From Amnibacterium sp. CER49 (GTDB taxonomy: Bacteria; Actinomycetota; Actinomycetes; Actinomycetales; Microbacteriaceae): DNA of 64,000 nt. The notes under the pieces were generated by a model that had not been told where the DNA came from, searched no databases, and was given only the letters and a program-made list of their open reading frames with translations. The stretch lies in the NCBI RefSeq assembly GCF_029846255.1, contig NZ_JARVWQ010000001.1, positions 496,001 through 560,000 on the forward strand, in the 5' to 3' direction. Within the stretch, counting starts at the first letter, position 1. Every line of letters starts with the position of its first letter. The translations under genes and the position numbers were made by a program. Below, in pieces: positions 32,969 to 41,890 of this stretch.

Positions 32969-33682
32969 TCACTCGGCAGGAGCGACCGCGAGGCTCGCCA
33001 CGAAGGCCGGCGGCACCTCGAGCGGGAGCAGCCACCACCGCCGCACGCGGCCCCGCTCGGCGATGGGCGTCACGGTCCACGACGGATCGGCGCGGAGGCC
33101 GCTGCCCTCGCCCTTCAGCACCGCCTCCTTCTGGACCCACGCCCGGGTGAGCGCGCGCCCCCGCTCGGCGACGGGCAGGGCTGTGATGGCGTCGCGCTCC
33201 CCCGGGGCGAGCCAGCCCTCCTCCGCGGCGATGCGCAGGTCGTCGTGCGCGAGGCGCTCGACGTCGACGCCGATGCGTGCGGCCTGCGCCACCGCGACCA
33301 GTCCGACGTCGCCGCTGCTCGAGCAGCTGGCGTCGATCACCACGCCGCAGGCCGTCCCGAGGAGACGGGGGCGGCCGGGCTCGGGGGCGAGCGGGACCGC
33401 GGCGGGAGTCGTGCCGAGCACCTCGGCGAGGAGGTCGCGCAACGCCGCGCGGACGAGGATCCGCCGGCGCCGCACGCTCGGCGCGCCGCGGGCCGCGCGC
33501 TCCCGCTCCGCGGGGCTCAGCACCGTGGCTGCGGCATCGAGGTCGACCCGGGGCTCCGCGAGCTCGAGCCGCAGCACCCGGACAGCGACCCCCGGTGGCA
33601 CACCGGGGACGTCGACAGCGACCTGCCACGGACGCGCCCCGGAGGGCGCCGCGACGGCGATCCCGGATGCGCGCGCAGCCAT
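32969..33682 (-). CDS. 4'-phosphopantetheinyl transferase (Sfp type)
   Basis: Transfers phosphopantetheine from CoA to a carrier-protein Ser. The 237-residue protein has RRILVRAALRDLLAEVLG, the metal-binding RIGVDVERLAHDDL (GVDxE) and the hallmark WVQKEAVLKGEGSGL (WxxKEAxxK). It starts 7 nt after the stop of the large synthetase gene, so its target is almost certainly the carrier domain encoded there. Confidence 0.88.
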   Translation of the reverse strand: MAARASGIAVAAPSGARPWQVAVDVPGVPPGVAVRVLRLELAEPRVDLDAAATVLSPAERERAARGAPSVRRRRILVRAALRDLLAEVLGTTPAAVPLAPEPGRPRLLGTACGVVIDASCSSSGDVGLVAVAQAARIGVDVERLAHDDLRIAAEEGWLAPGERDAITALPVAERGRALTRAWVQKEAVLKGEGSGLRADPSWTVTPIAERGRVRRWWLLPLEVPPAFVASLAVAPAE

Positions 33683-33689
33683 CGGCGGG

Positions 33690-36600
33690 CTATCCGCCGG
33701 GCGGCGGGCCTCCGCCCGCCGCATCGACCGGGACACCGACTCGCCTGGCGTGCGCGGCGCGGAGCGCCCGCGAGATCCGGGCGGCGACGACCGGCGCGTG
33801 CTCCTGGCTCAACAGGTCGAAGTGGGCTCCCGGCACGTCGACGACCTCGAGGCGGGGCACCATGCGCCGCCAGGCGTAGAGCAGATGGGAGATGACCGGG
33901 ATGCGACGGCTGGCACGGAAGAAGGTGACGGGGCCGTCGTAGGGCTCGACGCGGAACGACCGGGCGATGCGCACCGAGTCGAGCAGCATGAGCTGCTCGG
34001 CGGTGAGCGTCTGCCGGCGGAAGCGGTTCGCGATCGCGGTGGTGATCGTCGTGTCGGAGAAGCCCGGCACGAACATCGCGAGGAACGACGCCGCACGCCG
34101 CGCGAGCCGCTCGGGCCCCTTGAGGCTCGCCATCGGCGGCCTGGGGTCGAGGAGCCCGAGGAACGCGACGTCACGCCCGGCGGCCGCGAGGCCACGGGCC
34201 AGGTCGTAGGCGACGAGGCCGCCGAACGAGTACCCGGCGATGGCGACCGGGCCGTGCACGGCGTCCGAGGCGAGCACCCCGGCGACGAGCCGGTCCGCCG
34301 TCTCCTCGACGCGAAGACGTCGACCGTCGGCGCCGTGCATCGCACCGAAGACGCCGTACACGTCACCGTCGGTGTCGAGGTCGTCGACGAGGTAGCGGTA
34401 GAGGTCGACGTCGCCGTGCACGCCCTGCATGAGCAGCAGCGGAACGGCCGACGGGTCGGTGCCGGCGCGCAGCAGCTGCACGGTGACCTCGTCGGCAGCC
34501 GTGGCGGGGCTGCGGTCGAGCACGTCGCTGAGCCCGCGGATCGTCGGGTCGTCGAGGAACGCGTCCATCGAGACCGCGCGCCCGGACTCGATCCGCAGCC
34601 GGCGCAGCAGGGACATCGACTCGCGCGACGTACCGCCGGCGTCGAAGAAGTTCACCGTCTCACCGACCGGGCGGCGGAGCGTCTCGCGGAACAGGCGGGC
34701 GGCCGTGTCGGCGCCGCGCTCGCCGCCGGACGGCACCGGTGCGACGGGCTCGACCCGAGCGGCCGGCCGGCCGGCCTCCGCGACCGCGGCGGCGATCGTC
34801 TGCAGCGACTGCGGGTTCTTCAGCGCGGACTCGTTGCGGGGACGCTCGCCGTTCAGCACGTCGCGTGCCGCGCGCTCCGAGAGCTTGCCGTTGTGCGTCG
34901 TCGGCAGCTCGGGCACGGCGACGACGAGCGACGGCACATGTGCGGCCGAGCCCTCGCGGCGGAGGACCGCCCGGATGCGCTCGGCCAGCGCGTCGTCGAG
35001 CCGCTGCCCGGCGGCGAGCACGACGAGGAGCACCAGCCGGGAGGCGCCGGCGCGCTCGGGATCGCGCTGCTCGACGGCCATCGTCGCGGCGATCTCGGGC
35101 AGCCGCGACACGATCGTGTAGATCTCGGTGGGACCGATGCGGACGCCGTCGATGTTGAGGACGCCGTCCGAGCGTCCGTGGAAGCGGACGGAGCCGTCCT
35201 CCGCCACGTCGATGAGGTCGCCGTGCGTCCACATGCCGGGGTGCTGCACGAAGTAGGCCTCGTGGTACCGCTGCCCGTCGGGATCGTTCAGGAAGGCCAC
35301 CGGGCGGGACGGGAAGGGGTTGCGGCACACGAGCTCGCCGACCGAGCCGACGACCTCCCGCCCGTCGTCGTCGACCGCGACGACGTCGAGGGCGAGGCTG
35401 CGCGTGGTGCTGCGGCCGCGGAGCTCGGGCAGCTCGGGGTGCCCGAGCACGAACGCACCGAGGATGTCGGTGCCGCCGCCGATCGACTGCAGCGGCTGCG
35501 GGCCGACCGCGTCGGCGAACCAGTCGTACTGCCAGTCGTGCAGCACGGCGCCCGTGGTGAGCACGGCGCGGAGGCGGCGGAGGTCGACCTCGTCGCGCGG
35601 GCGGTAGCCCGAGTCCTGGCAGAGCTGCAGGTAGGGCGGGCTCGCCCCGAACACCGTGACGCCGTGGTCGGCCACGAGCCGCCACAGGGTCTCGGGGCCC
35701 CGCACGGGCCCGTCGTAGAGCACGATGCCCGCGCCGGTGACGAGCGCCGACAGCTGCCGGTTCCACACCATCCACGCCGTCGTGGTGTGGTGGAAGAAGG
35801 TGTCGGCCGCGTCGAGGTCGATGTGGAGGCGGTGCTCCTTGACGTGCTCGAGGAGGACCCCGCCCGCGCCGTGCAGCATCGCCTTCGGCGGACCGGTGGT
35901 GCCCGAGCTGAACATCACGAAGATCGGATGGTCGAACGGCAGCCGCTGCCACGGCACCGGCTCCCCCGCCGCGTCGTCGGCCTCGGCGTCGAGCGCCGAG
36001 ACCTCGAGGCCGTCGAACCCCGGGAGCGGGCCGCCGTCGGCGACGAGCACCTGGCGGAGCGTCGGCAGCCCGGCCACCAGGGCGTCGAGCCGGTCCCCGG
36101 ACCCGCCCTGCGGGCCGGATGCGCCGCCCCGATCAGGACCGCCCCTGTCGAGGACGAGCGCCGTGGGATCGATCTGGCTGAAGCGCCCGAGCAGCGCGGT
36201 CGGGCCCATGTCGGGCATCGCGAGCGACACGGTGCCGCCGACCGCGATCACCGCGAGGGCGAGCACCACGGCGCGGGCGTTGTTCGGTGCCAGCACGACG
36301 ACGCGGTCGCCGGGCGCGATGCCCCGGGCGGCGAGCGCCGTGGCGGTGACGCGGACGCGGGCTCGCAGCTGCGCCCGGCTCAGGCGCTCGACGCTGCCGT
36401 CGCCGTGCACCGCGGTGACCGCCGTGGTGGCGTCGTCGACGCCCTCCAGCGGACGGAGCAGGTTCTCGGCGTAGTTCAGCCGCACGTCAGGGAAGAAGCG
36501 GGCGTGCTCGACGTCGTCGGAGGTGCTCACGACGTCGGCGGAGCCCTCCCACGCGAGGTCGGCCCAATCGAGGAGCACGCGCCAGAACTCGCGGTAGTGG

Positions 36601-36734
36601 TCGACGGACCACCGGTGCATCGCCTGGGGCGACCCGAGGTCGGCGCCGGCCGCCGCGCTGCAGCGCGTCCGGAGATCGGCGATCTGCGGGCGCTGCCGGG
36701 CCCCGGAGCGGGCGCGGTCGGCGGACGTCGTCAT
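33690..36734 (-). CDS. Three-domain synthetase: acetoacetyl-CoA-synthetase-like adenylation, carrier, thioesterase
   Basis: A 1014-residue protein. Residues 1-640 resemble acetoacetyl-CoA synthetase (MHRWSVDHYREFWRVLLDWA near 39, ATP motif FSSGTTGPPKAMLHG near 275, HGRSDGVLNIDGVRIGPTEI, catalytic Lys in THNGKLSERA about 617). Residues 670-740 form a carrier domain with NFFDAGGTSRESMSLL, Ser about 703. Residues 755-1000 are a type-I-like thioesterase with AGYSFGGLVAYDLARGL, Ser about 836, and His in PGAHFDLL. A short-chain acid or beta-keto acid is probably activated, loaded and released by one polypeptide. ATG 36734 has GAAGG upstream. Confidence 0.85.
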   Translation of the reverse strand: MTTSADRARSGARQRPQIADLRTRCSAAAGADLGSPQAMHRWSVDHYREFWRVLLDWADLAWEGSADVVSTSDDVEHARFFPDVRLNYAENLLRPLEGVDDATTAVTAVHGDGSVERLSRAQLRARVRVTATALAARGIAPGDRVVVLAPNNARAVVLALAVIAVGGTVSLAMPDMGPTALLGRFSQIDPTALVLDRGGPDRGGASGPQGGSGDRLDALVAGLPTLRQVLVADGGPLPGFDGLEVSALDAEADDAAGEPVPWQRLPFDHPIFVMFSSGTTGPPKAMLHGAGGVLLEHVKEHRLHIDLDAADTFFHHTTTAWMVWNRQLSALVTGAGIVLYDGPVRGPETLWRLVADHGVTVFGASPPYLQLCQDSGYRPRDEVDLRRLRAVLTTGAVLHDWQYDWFADAVGPQPLQSIGGGTDILGAFVLGHPELPELRGRSTTRSLALDVVAVDDDGREVVGSVGELVCRNPFPSRPVAFLNDPDGQRYHEAYFVQHPGMWTHGDLIDVAEDGSVRFHGRSDGVLNIDGVRIGPTEIYTIVSRLPEIAATMAVEQRDPERAGASRLVLLVVLAAGQRLDDALAERIRAVLRREGSAAHVPSLVVAVPELPTTHNGKLSERAARDVLNGERPRNESALKNPQSLQTIAAAVAEAGRPAARVEPVAPVPSGGERGADTAARLFRETLRRPVGETVNFFDAGGTSRESMSLLRRLRIESGRAVSMDAFLDDPTIRGLSDVLDRSPATAADEVTVQLLRAGTDPSAVPLLLMQGVHGDVDLYRYLVDDLDTDGDVYGVFGAMHGADGRRLRVEETADRLVAGVLASDAVHGPVAIAGYSFGGLVAYDLARGLAAAGRDVAFLGLLDPRPPMASLKGPERLARRAASFLAMFVPGFSDTTITTAIANRFRRQTLTAEQLMLLDSVRIARSFRVEPYDGPVTFFRASRRIPVISHLLYAWRRMVPRLEVVDVPGAHFDLLSQEHAPVVAARISRALRAAHARRVGVPVDAAGGGPPPGG

Positions 36735-36937
36735 CGAGACCTTCGGGAGATCGAGGCGTTTCGGGGGGTCTCCGAGAAATTCGGGGCTCCTAACGATCGC
36801 ACAGCGAACAGGATCTCCCGTCACGCCCCGCTCCCTGTGGAGAGCGGCGAGCCGGGATGCCGGCGCGACGGACAACGCCGGAACCGGATCACCGGGACGC
36901 GCTGCTGCGCAGCCGGGAGCCCGCCCGCGTCGGAGCG

Positions 36938-37612
36938 TCAGGCCTCCGCGAGCAGGGCGGGCAGGTCGGCGACGCTCGCGACGAGGTGCGTGTGGCGCGC
37001 CGCGCCGAGCTCGGCGACGGTGTGCGCTCCGGTGAGGACCCCCACCACGAACCTCGCGCCGGACCGGCTGCCGGCGAGCAGGTCGTTCGCCGTGTCGCCC
37101 GCGACCACGACCTCGGCGACGTCCTGGACGCCCGTCGCCGCCATCGTGCCGAACACCAGATAGGGCGCGGGCCGGGAGACGGGCACCTCGTCGGCGGTGA
37201 CGAGCGCGTCGACGTCGTCGCCGACCCGCCAGCCGACGGTCTGCAGCAGGGCCTCGGCCACCTCCCGCGTGTACCCGGTCTGCAACCCGATCGCGACGCC
37301 GTCCCCCCGGAGCGCATCGACGGCCTCCCGCACCCCGGGCAGCAGGGTCGGCGGGTCCGCCTCGTAGGCGGCGGCGAGGCGGTCGGCGAACCCGGCGAAG
37401 ATCTCCGGCGCCCTGGCCTCGTCCTCCCCGAGCCCACGCAGCAGGCCGCGGATGGCGAGGAGCTTCGAGGTCCCGACCCAGGCGGACAGCAGCTCGTCGG
37501 AGACCATCCGGTCCGTCGCCTCCTCGACGCTCTCGCGCAGCACGGTGTAGACGGCACCCCCTTCGTCGACGGTGGTCCCGGCCATGTCGAGGGAGGCGAG
37601 TCGGATCGGCAC
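36938..37612 (-). CDS. Phosphonatase-like HAD hydrolase
   Basis: A 224-residue HAD-superfamily protein of the phosphonoacetaldehyde-hydrolase-like (PhnX-like, TIGR03351) type. Motif I is LASLDMAGTTVDEG with the nucleophilic Asp, motif II IGLQTGYTREV, and the C-terminal acidic motif VVAGDTANDLLAGSRSGARF. It begins with GTG at 37612. Divergent from the FAD enzyme and phosphonate transporter, so a phosphonate or phosphate-ester substrate is likely. Confidence 0.82.
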   Translation of the reverse strand: MPIRLASLDMAGTTVDEGGAVYTVLRESVEEATDRMVSDELLSAWVGTSKLLAIRGLLRGLGEDEARAPEIFAGFADRLAAAYEADPPTLLPGVREAVDALRGDGVAIGLQTGYTREVAEALLQTVGWRVGDDVDALVTADEVPVSRPAPYLVFGTMAATGVQDVAEVVVAGDTANDLLAGSRSGARFVVGVLTGAHTVAELGAARHTHLVASVADLPALLAEA

Positions 37613-37655
37613 GCGCGGAGTCTCTCCGATGCCGCGGCTCCCGGCGGGCGATGTC

Positions 37656-37679
37656 GCGAACCGTTCACCTGCGGTTCGC
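37656..37679. promoter_or_regulatory. Inverted repeat in the divergent phosphonate promoter region
   Basis: Perfect 8-bp arms GCGAACCG / CGGTTCGC with 8-nt spacing, 44 bp upstream of the HAD gene start and 94 bp upstream of the FAD enzyme. Candidate operator for an unseen regulator. Confidence 0.4.
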
Positions 37680-37772
37680 CGGATCCACGGCCGGTGTCCG
37701 GCGGGCGAACAGTGCGTGCACGGTCGATCGTGGAAGGGTCCGCGCGCCTCCGGACGGGGCACGCTGGCCGCC

Positions 37773-38891
37773 GTGAGAGAACGACGTGCCGACCTCGTGG
37801 TGGTCGGCGCCGGCATCGTCGGCCTGGCGCACGCCTACCACGCGTCCCGCGCCGGGTACGAGGTGCTCGTCGTCGACCGCGACGAGCTCGCCGTCGGCGC
37901 GAGCGTGCGCAACTTCGGGCACATCTGCACGACGGCGCAGGCGGGCCGGATCCTCGAGCTCGCCCGCCCCGCGCGGGAGGACTGGATCGAGGCGGGCGCG
38001 GACGCCGGCTTCCCGGTGCTGCAGTGCGGCACCACCGTCGTCGCACGCTCGGCCGCCGAGCTCGCCGTGCTCGAGCAGTTCGCGGTCGCCCGGCCCGGCG
38101 AGGCGGAGCTGCTCGACCCCGCCGAGGCGCGGCAGCGGCTCGGCTTCTCCCCGGCCGGGCTCACCGGCGCCGCATCGCTGCCCCTCGACCTCCGCGTCGA
38201 CGCGCCGACCGCGATCCCCGCGCTCGCGCGGCTCCTCGCCGAGCGCGGGGTCGGCTTCCTGCGCCGCACGAACGTGCTCGACGTCGGCGAGGAGTGCGTG
38301 TTCACGAACCGGGGGCGCATCCGGGCCGACCGGGTCGTGGTCGCGGTGGGTCACGACGTCGACCGGCTGCTCCCCGGGCTCGCCGAGGAGGCCGAGGTGC
38401 GGCGCTGCCGGCTGCGGATGCTCGAGGTCGAGGCCCCGGGTGGGATCCGCGTCGACCCGGCGGTGCTCACCGGCACCTCGATGCTCCGGTACGAGGGCCT
38501 CGCGGCCCAGCCGGCCGCGTCCCTCGTGCGTGAGGAGGTCGCGGCGAGCGCGCCGCGCCTGCTCGAGGCCGGCGTGAACCTGATGCTCACGCAGCGTCCC
38601 GACGGGCGCCTCGTGCTCGGTGACACGCACGCCTACGGGGTGACCGAGACCCCGTTCGAGGACGAGGCCGACGACGTGCTGCTGCTCAGCGAGTTCGAGC
38701 GGCTGCTCGGCTCGCCCCTCACCGTGCGGCGCCGCTGGCGCGGCGTCTACGCGTCGAGCCCGCTCGACCCGTTCCTCGTGGCCGAGCCGATCCCCGGCGT
38801 CACCGTCGCCGCCGTCACCACCGGCGTCGGCATGACCACCGCGTTCGGGCTCGCCCGCACGGTGCTCGCCGAAGAGCTCGTGACCGGTTGA
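37773..38891 (+). CDS. TIGR03364-type FAD-dependent oxidoreductase (phosphonate-associated)
   Basis: A 372-residue DAO-fold enzyme of the HpnW-like group that accompanies phosphonate catabolism genes. The FAD motif DLVVVGAGIVGLAHAYHASR starts at residue 6; GASVRNFGHICTTAQAGRI is characteristic, and the end reads TGVGMTTAFGLARTVLAEEL. It is expected to oxidise a C-N bond of an aminophosphonate. GTG 37773 lies 7 nt after CACGCT (leaderless). A hairpin and then the transporter genes follow, forming one operon. Confidence 0.82.
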   Translation: MRERRADLVVVGAGIVGLAHAYHASRAGYEVLVVDRDELAVGASVRNFGHICTTAQAGRILELARPAREDWIEAGADAGFPVLQCGTTVVARSAAELAVLEQFAVARPGEAELLDPAEARQRLGFSPAGLTGAASLPLDLRVDAPTAIPALARLLAERGVGFLRRTNVLDVGEECVFTNRGRIRADRVVVAVGHDVDRLLPGLAEEAEVRRCRLRMLEVEAPGGIRVDPAVLTGTSMLRYEGLAAQPAASLVREEVAASAPRLLEAGVNLMLTQRPDGRLVLGDTHAYGVTETPFEDEADDVLLLSEFERLLGSPLTVRRRWRGVYASSPLDPFLVAEPIPGVTVAAVTTGVGMTTAFGLARTVLAEELVTG

Positions 38892-38908
38892 TGCCGGTCA
38901 CGCCCATC

Positions 38909-38931
38909 GTGCCCGGCGACTGCCCGGGCAC
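38909..38931 (+). promoter_or_regulatory. Intercistronic hairpin before the binding-protein gene
   Basis: GTGCCCGG / CCGGGCAC with a 7-nt loop, 10 nt before the Shine-Dalgarno (GGAAGGA) of the substrate-binding protein. Such hairpins often protect or terminate transcripts so that the binding protein is made in a different amount from the enzyme. Confidence 0.45.
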
Positions 38932-38950
38932 CGTCCCCCTGGAAGGAACC

Positions 38951-40111
38951 ATGCGAACCAGCACCACCGTGCGCCGACTCCCGCGCGCGCTCGCCGCGCT
39001 CGCCCTCGTGGGCGCGCTCACCGCGGCCCTCTCCGGCTGCTCCGGCGCCGCGTCCGGCGCCAGCGCCGGCGACAAGGCCAAGGCCGCGAAGGCGACCAGC
39101 GCCGCCGCGCTCGGCGGTCAGAAGGGCCTCGTCGCGGCCGCTGAGGCCGAGGGTCACCTCAACGTGATCACCCTGCCGCCGTCGTGGGCGAACTACGGCA
39201 AGATCATCGCCGGCTTCGAGAAGAAGTACCCGAAGATCAAGATCACCTCGGAGAACCCGAACGGCTCCTCCGCCGACGAGATCGCCGCCGCGAAGTCGGC
39301 GGGCACCGGCAGCAACGCGCCCGACGTGTTCGATCTCGGCACGGCCGTGCTCGACCAGAACCTCGACATGATGGCGCCGTACAAGGTCGCGAACTGGGCC
39401 GACGTCCCGGCGGCCTTCAAGGACCCGTCGGGCAAGTGGATCTACGACTACACGGGCCTCATGTCCATCGGGTACGACTCGTCGAAGGTGCCCGCACCGA
39501 AGTCGCTCGCCGATCTGCTCGGCAGCGCCTACAAGGGCAAGGTCGCGATCAAGGGCGACCCGACGGCGGCGAACGAGGCCGCGAGCGCGGTCTACCTGGC
39601 CGCCCTGCAGTCCGGCGGGCAGGCGTCCGACATCCAGCCCGGCATCGACTTCTTCGGCAAGCTGAAGAAGGCCGGCAACTTCATCTCGGTGCTGCCGACG
39701 CAGGCGACCGTGAACTCGGGGCAGACCCCCGTCGTGCTGCAGTGGTCGTACAACAACCTCGCCTGGGGCCCGGCGGGCGGCTCGGGCACGAACCCGAACT
39801 GGAAGACGCTCGTGCTGCCCGGGACCGCCCTCGGCAGCTACTACAACCAGGCGATCAACAAGAACGCGCCGAACCCGGCCGCCGCGCGGCTCTGGGAGGA
39901 GTGGATCTACACCCCCGAGGTGCAGAACCTCTACCTCGCCGCCGGTGCCTACCCCGCGATGCTCGGCGCGATGCAGCAGAAGAACACGGTCGACACCGCG
40001 GTGCTGAAGACGGTCGGCACCCCGCCGTCGAGCTTCGTGCAGCTGACGAGCGACCAGGCTGCCGCCGCCGCCGCGCTGCTCAAGTCGAAGTGGTCGCAGA
40101 CGGTCGGCTGA
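38951..40111 (+). CDS. 2-aminoethylphosphonate-type ABC transporter substrate-binding lipoprotein
   Basis: A 386-residue extracytoplasmic solute-binding protein. A basic start and hydrophobic stretch end in the lipobox TAALSGCSGAAS. The mature domain belongs to the Fe3+/thiamine/AEP-like class (VAAAEAEGHLNVITLPPSWA, DVFDLGTAVLDQNLDMM, GLMSIGYDSSKVP). ATG 38951 with GGAAGGA 4-5 nt upstream. Phosphonate specificity is inferred from the FAD enzyme and HAD neighbours. Confidence 0.85.
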   Translation: MRTSTTVRRLPRALAALALVGALTAALSGCSGAASGASAGDKAKAAKATSAAALGGQKGLVAAAEAEGHLNVITLPPSWANYGKIIAGFEKKYPKIKITSENPNGSSADEIAAAKSAGTGSNAPDVFDLGTAVLDQNLDMMAPYKVANWADVPAAFKDPSGKWIYDYTGLMSIGYDSSKVPAPKSLADLLGSAYKGKVAIKGDPTAANEAASAVYLAALQSGGQASDIQPGIDFFGKLKKAGNFISVLPTQATVNSGQTPVVLQWSYNNLAWGPAGGSGTNPNWKTLVLPGTALGSYYNQAINKNAPNPAAARLWEEWIYTPEVQNLYLAAGAYPAMLGAMQQKNTVDTAVLKTVGTPPSSFVQLTSDQAAAAAALLKSKWSQTVG

Positions 40112-40115
40112 GCCG

Positions 40116-41012
40116 ATGACCGCCGCATCCGTACGGGTCGGACGCCGCGGCGCCGGAGCATCGCTCCGGCGCCGCGGGGTCGGCTGGCTCGGCTTCGCCC
40201 CTTTCGGCGTCTACGTCGTCCTGTTCCTCGGGATCCCGGGCGTCATCGCGGTCGCGAGCGGCTTCTTCGCCGCCGACGGGACGCCGACGCTCGCGAACCT
40301 CGCCGCGTTCACCGACCCCGTGATCCTCAAGGACTTCTGGAACTCGGTGTGGGTGTCGGCGGTCTCCGCAGGCGTCAGCGCCGTGCTCGGCGCGCTCATC
40401 GCCTGGGCGCTCACCGCCGCCCGGCCCGACGGCGCCCTCCGCGCCGTCGTCGACTCGGCGAGCAGCGTGCTGGCCCAGTTCGGCGGCGTCATGCTCGCCT
40501 TCGCCTGGATCGCGACGGTCGGGCCCGAGGCGCTCGTGACCCGGCTCATCCAGGCCGTGCTGCACGTCGACATCAACGGGAACGGGCCGTTCCTCTACAC
40601 GGTCGGCGGCCTGCTCCTCCCCTACACCTACTTCGGGGTCCCCCTCATGGTGCTCACGTTCCTGCCCGCCCTCGACGGCCTGAAGCCGCAGTGGGGCGAG
40701 GCGGTCGCGACGCTCGGCGGCACGCGGCTGCAGTACTGGCTGCGCGTCGGGGTGCCGGTGCTCGCGCCGGCATTCCTCGGCAGCGTCATCCTGCTCTTCG
40801 CGAACGCCTTCTCCTCCTACGCGACCGCCGCGGCGCTCATCGACCAGGGCGGCATCGTGCCGCTCGCGATCAAGCAGCAGCTGACGAGCGAGACGATCGT
40901 GGGCGTCGCGAACACCGCCGGCGTGCTCGCACTCGGCATGGTCGCGATCATGGCCGTGCTGATGACCGGCTACGCGGCCCTCGAGCGCCGCACGCGGCGG
41001 TGGCAGCGATGA
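40116..41012 (+). CDS. ABC transporter permease (phosphonate-type), first subunit
   Basis: A 298-residue inner-membrane permease with six predicted helices. The coupling-loop EAA motif is around WGEAVATLGGTRLQYWLRVG. It starts 4 nt after the binding protein and its stop overlaps the second permease (ATGA). Two separate permeases fit the AEP/spermidine-like importer layout. Confidence 0.87.
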   Translation: MTAASVRVGRRGAGASLRRRGVGWLGFAPFGVYVVLFLGIPGVIAVASGFFAADGTPTLANLAAFTDPVILKDFWNSVWVSAVSAGVSAVLGALIAWALTAARPDGALRAVVDSASSVLAQFGGVMLAFAWIATVGPEALVTRLIQAVLHVDINGNGPFLYTVGGLLLPYTYFGVPLMVLTFLPALDGLKPQWGEAVATLGGTRLQYWLRVGVPVLAPAFLGSVILLFANAFSSYATAAALIDQGGIVPLAIKQQLTSETIVGVANTAGVLALGMVAIMAVLMTGYAALERRTRRWQR

Positions 41013-41890
41013 CCGCCGCAGCGGTCCCGCCGCCGCTCGACGCGGTGCCCACGCCGCGTGTGCGCACCCGCGCGCGGTCGGGCGTCCTCACCGGCGCGGT
41101 CCCGTCGGCCGTCACGGGCCTCGCGGTGCTCGTGGTCGCCGGGGCGCTGTTCCTCGTGCCGCTCGCAGCGATGGCCTGGTTCACGGTGCAGCAGGCCGGC
41201 AGCGGCGCCATCACGGCCGCGCACTACGCGGCGATCCTGGACCCGGCGCAGGCGTCGAACTACGCCGACCTGTTCACGGGGCTCACGAACTCGCTCGGGA
41301 TCTGCGTGCTCACGGTCGCGATCGTGCTGGTGCTGCTCCTGCCCGCGATGCTGCTCGCCGAGCTCCGCTACCCGGCGGCGCGCCGGGTGCTCGAGCTCGT
41401 GTGCCTGCTGCCGATCTCGGTGCCCACGGTGGTGCTCGTCGTCGGCTTCGTGCCCGTCTACCAGGTCGTCGGCGCGCTCGTCGGCCCGGACGCGTGGACG
41501 CTCGCGCTCGCCATCGGCGTGATCGTGCTGCCGTACGCCTACCGGCCGATCCGCGCGAACCTCTCGACGTTCAACGTCGTCGTGCTCGCCGAGGCCGCGC
41601 GCTCGCTCGGCGCCTCGTGGCCGGCGACCGTGCTCCGCGTGATCCTGCCCAACCTGCGCCGCGGGCTGCTCTCGTCGTGCCTGCTCACGATCTCGGTCGT
41701 CCTCGGTGAGTTCACGATCGCGAACGTGCTGAGCCGCACGACCTTCCAGACCGCGCTGCTGCTCCTGCAGCAGACGGACCCCTACGTGGCGACGATCTTC
41801 GCGCTCGGCGCGCTGCTGCTCGTGTTCCTGCTCCTCGTCGTGATCAGCACGGTGGGAGCGCTCGGCCGATCGAGGAGGCCCCGACGATGA
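41009..41890 (+). CDS. ABC transporter permease (phosphonate-type), second subunit
   Basis: A 293-residue permease with a cytoplasmic N-terminal lead and six helices. Coupling loop: LAEAARSLGASWPATVLRVI. ATGA overlaps on both sides (with the first permease and the ATPase) show tight translational coupling. Pairs with the first permease to form the channel. Confidence 0.87.
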   Translation: MTAAAVPPPLDAVPTPRVRTRARSGVLTGAVPSAVTGLAVLVVAGALFLVPLAAMAWFTVQQAGSGAITAAHYAAILDPAQASNYADLFTGLTNSLGICVLTVAIVLVLLLPAMLLAELRYPAARRVLELVCLLPISVPTVVLVVGFVPVYQVVGALVGPDAWTLALAIGVIVLPYAYRPIRANLSTFNVVVLAEAARSLGASWPATVLRVILPNLRRGLLSSCLLTISVVLGEFTIANVLSRTTFQTALLLLQQTDPYVATIFALGALLLVFLLLVVISTVGALGRSRRPRR

